Of a DNA stretch of 64,000 nucleotides, positions 60,790-64,000 are shown in pieces. The notes under the pieces are model-generated. The model saw only the letters and a program-made list of their open reading frames with translations. It made no database searches and was not told the DNA's origin. How positions within the stretch are numbered: the stretch's first letter is position 1; every line of letters starts with the position of its first letter. Source of the DNA: Certhia americana (taxonomy: Eukaryota > Chordata > Aves > Passeriformes > Certhiidae); the NCBI GenBank assembly GCA_018697195.1, contig CM031860.1, positions 63,728,022 through 63,792,021 on the forward strand. The letters run 5' to 3'. The position numbers were made by a program, and so were the translations under genes.

Positions 60790-62850
60790 GTATTGGAAGC
60801 ATTTTTGGCTGTGATCAAGCTGTGATTTTGCCCTGTCAGGAATGACTTCGTGGATCAGCTGAGAGATCCTCCTGCACTCTGGAGCAACCTTTGGAGCAAC
60901 TTAAGCTTGGTGACCCACCAAGCCTCCACCCTGCAGGGACAAACCAGCTTTCCTCTGCAGTCCCCTTGCATCCTTGGCATCCCCCAACCCATTTTTAGAA
61001 GGATGCTCCTCCACAGCAGGAGGATGGAGAAGTTGGCTCCTGTCCAAGGCACAGGAGATGCCAGGGATGGCTCCAAGGTGACCCTCTTCCAGTCCACCAG
61101 GTGCAGAGGGGCCTTTTCCCAAGCCTGCCAATGCACAGCCACCAACTCCTGCTTCTTCCTGGAGGGATGATGGATGGGGAAACCCAGGAACGGGATTTCT
61201 TTGGAGCTGCCCTTGTGCTCCCAGCTGCCCTGTGCACCTCACCCTTCTGAATGAGCCACAGAGGGTTTAGGGCGAGGAAGGAAAAGAAGGAGTTGAGGGG
61301 ATGGGCCAGGGAGGGAAAATTTCCATAGCTGCATAATAAAGGTGATTACATAAGGGCATCCTGCGTCATCTGCGGCTGGCATCTCCGGAGAAGTAATTAC
61401 ATCTGCACCACACATCTAAAGAAAATATTATCACGTTGGCTTCCAAATTCTATAATTAGCTCTTGCAAGATGTATGCCAGGGGCTTTATCATTCCGTGTA
61501 CGTTGGCTATAGAGCCAGGCACAGACACACGGGGTTTTTTTTCGCTTGACAGCTAGGAAAATATTTGGAGTTTAGTGTGGAGTTTAGTGGAGGCAGCTGA
61601 CCCCAGTCCCCCTGGAAAGGGCGGCTCTGAGGGTTTGAAGTGGTGTGTAAAGAGTGAAATATTTTCCCAGTGTCCCTCAGTGCTTGCTGGGCCATGGGGA
61701 TCCAGCAGGAGGACAGGAATGGCAAAGCCAGGGCTTGGCTTTCCCTCCTCCTTCAAATACTCTTTGATTTCTTGCCCTGACGCTCTGAACTTTGGGAAAG
61801 CTTTTTTTTCCTCGCTAAATAAATGACCTGATTTGCAGGGAGGTGTTGCCCTCACAGGTTCCTGGGCTCTCTGCTCTGTCTTATAAAACAAACCCCTTTT
61901 GCTCGCCCAGCTTTGGACTTCAGAACCAACTTCGGGCTTTGAACACTTCTCCCATCCCTCCAGATCCTCTGCAAAAGGGAAAAGAGGCTTTGAAATGGAA
62001 GCAGAGGCTGCAAAGCTCTTGGTTTGATGGAGGGCTTTTCATGTGGAGCTGGGGATGGCCACGGGACAAGCTGGCAGCATGAGGGACACGGCAAGGGCAG
62101 GGATGGATGGGGGGATGAATGAGGCAGGGATTTAGTTTCCTTCTGTTTTCCATTTGCTCATAACCAGCCTGGGAGCTCTGGAAAGCGCCAGCAGCTCGGC
62201 TGCAAACAAAACAGTGAGGAGATTTATCCACATCTCCTCCAAAGAGGTTCCTCCAGCAACAACTTCAGCTGGAAAATGGGGCTGTGCACGACCAGGAGAG
62301 TGGGAGGGAGTGCCAAAATCCCAAGGGCTCGGTGAGAAAACGGTTGTGTTGTGTGTGTGAGAGCGTGTGTGTGTGCAGCTTGGATACACCATCCTCAAGT
62401 GGAAAAACATCCTCTCTACCCTGGCCTCGTGGAGTGGCGTGGTGACAACTCCTCCCTGTTTCTCAGTTTTGTGTTATTTCCACTCAGAAGATGCAGAGGA
62501 CTGGAGGATGGGGAGAGAGGAGGACTCCAAAGCTCAGCAGAGTCAGATCTAATGAAACCTGTGCTGAGCTGCCCTGTGAGGACTGAATAACCAACCCAGA
62601 CCTGCCCAGAAGGACCATTTTACTCCTGTTCATGACCAATCTCAGGAGCTGCTGGATGTGTCAGTGATCAGAAATGGCTTTTCCAGGAGAGGAAAACCCA
62701 GAGTCAGAAAGCAAGCATGAAAAAAAATCCATCATATCCCTACTGAGATATCTCCAGCCCTGCTGTCCTCTTGTGCTTTTCTACAACACCCCGTGGTTGA
62801 TATAAAACCTTTCTCCACTGTCCCAATCATCCTGAAAATCACCATCACAG
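60790..62850. other. Intergenic
   Basis: No gene recognised. The stretch 61320-61530 is AT-rich with homeodomain-type cores. A short TG run is at 62347-62375. Confidence 0.45.
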
Positions 62851-62852
62851 CT

Positions 62853-63180
62853 GAGTCACAGAATGGTTTGGGTTGGAAGGGACCTTAAACCTCATCCAGT
62901 CCCACCCCTGCCATGGACTGGGACACCTTCCATATCCCTGGGTGCTCCAAGCCCTGTCCAGCTTGACCTTGGACACTTCCAGGGATCCAGGGGCAGCCAC
63001 AGCTTCTCTGGGCACCCTGTTCCAGAGTCTCCCCCACTCTCCCAGGGAAGGATTTCTCCCCAGTATCCCACCTAACCCTGCCTTCTGTCAGTTTGAAGCC
63101 ATGCCTCCACATCCAAAATCCCTCTTCAGCTTTCTTTTAGCCCCTTTAGGTACAGCCTTTGTGGCTTTCGTTGCTCACCT
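62853..63180 (-). mobile_element. CR1 3'-end fragment
   Basis: Starts cacagaatggtttgggttgg and continues through ccatggactgggacacc and ggatccaggggcagccacag; reverse-complement CR1 with terminus. Confidence 0.92.
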
Positions 63181-63565
63181 GAGCTTTGCAGACCATCTCG
63201 TGGACTGATGAGGCTCCTCAGAATGTGGGGTTGTGTTGTTTGGCTGCACCTTTGAGGACATAAAACTGCTGGCCTTGCCCTTCTGCCCTAACCCTGCTCA
63301 TGTCTGCTTTTCACTGCTTCCATCCCAGTGCTCCTGGAGAACCCTTAAAAAAAACACCCCCACCCTTTCCTTTGGAAATTTTCCCCCTTCAGCAGGAGTG
63401 TCCCAGGGAGAAGGTGGGGATTGGTACCCCAGCAGCACAGCCCTGTGATGTGGGAAGGAGAGAGGTGGAGAAGGGTGGTGTGGGAGCAGGGAGAAAGGGA
63501 AAGCAGCTTTGTCAATGATTTGCAGCAGATAAAACAAGCTCGTGCCTGGTTTGGGTGGTTTCAGG

Positions 63566-63650
63566 GTAAACATGGGGGTGCTGGGTTAATGGTCAGATTT
63601 GATGACCTTTAGAGGCTCTTCCCAACCTCCACCATTCTGTGGGTTTATGT
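63566..63650 (+). mobile_element. CR1 3' tail remnant
   Basis: Plus strand reads ggttaatggtcagatttgat, gaggctcttcccaacctcca and attctgtgggttt, a decayed CR1 3' terminus. Confidence 0.65.
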
Positions 63651-64000
63651 TTTCCAGAGGAATGCAGCAATTCCTAGTTGGGGCTTTCCATCCATCCTGA
63701 GCCAGAATCTGTGGCCTAAATCCAGGCAAAGGCTCCTGGTGTTTTGTGCAAGGATTTGCCAGAGGAGAAGGCTGCAGCACCACCTGCTCTCTCCACTCCT
63801 CTGCTTTCCTCTCATCCCTACCTTGAGCTCGGGGAAGCAGAATTCCTCAGGCGTGCATGTAAAATGGGAAGCACTTGTGAAACAAGCTCCAGAGGAGCTT
63901 GGCACATGTTACAAGCTTGCACTTCATATATTTGGGACAGAACTCACCCCGGCACAGCATCCTGATTAATTTGTCTGAGCTGGGAGCAATCCCACGCCGT

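Noticed and set aside
45400..64000. DDRGK1, ITPA or SLC4A11, which follow LZTS3 in mammals
   Set aside because: No exon with recognisable protein text from these families was found in this interval; they may lie beyond the window or be rearranged.

Overview
The window is vertebrate nuclear DNA, almost certainly from a bird. The evidence is Ile8 mesotocin beside Arg8 vasotocin, about sixteen CR1 retroposon fragments, compact introns, and a gene order matching the vertebrate block MRPS26 - OXT - AVP - UBOX5 - FASTKD5 - LZTS3. A songbird is plausible, but the sequence does not prove it. There are no prokaryotic features.

Layout: (1) 1-1.7 kb, the last three exons of MRPS26 on the plus strand. 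(2) 2.5-8.1 kb, the two nonapeptide hormone genes, mesotocin (OXT) and vasotocin (AVP/AVT). Both are on the minus strand, head to tail, with the classic 120/202 bp first and second exons. (3) 8.1-13.6 kb, intergenic DNA with a minisatellite, possible regulatory elements and a solo retroviral LTR. (4) 13.6-30.6 kb, UBOX5 on the minus strand in four coding exons, with FASTKD5 on the same strand inside the UBOX5 5' intron; a CpG-rich promoter at 30.5-30.75 kb probably serves both. (5) 30.76-32.04 kb, a nest of mobile elements: one LTR abutting that promoter, and a second LTR inserted into a CR1. (6) 33.2-45.4 kb, LZTS3 on the minus strand in three coding exons, with a long AU-rich 3' flank that may be 3' UTR. 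(7) 45.4-64 kb, no coding gene seen; it holds a CpG-rich, CCAAT-containing block at 54 kb that is the likely LZTS3 promoter, several minisatellites, CR1 copies and AT-rich stretches that look like conserved non-coding elements.

The genes do not form a single pathway. The two hormones are pituitary and brain peptides that arose by ancient duplication. MRPS26 and FASTKD5 act in mitochondria (ribosome and RNA processing). UBOX5 is a nuclear U-box ubiquitin ligase. LZTS3 is a postsynaptic Shank-binding scaffold. What is most unusual here is not a new protein. It is a tandem array at the UBOX5 exon 3 splice acceptor whose every unit copies a 3' splice site, minisatellites lying just upstream of both hormone promoters, and a possible antisense transcript starting between the two hormone genes. 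All exon boundaries were read by eye from splice consensus and family knowledge, without transcript data.
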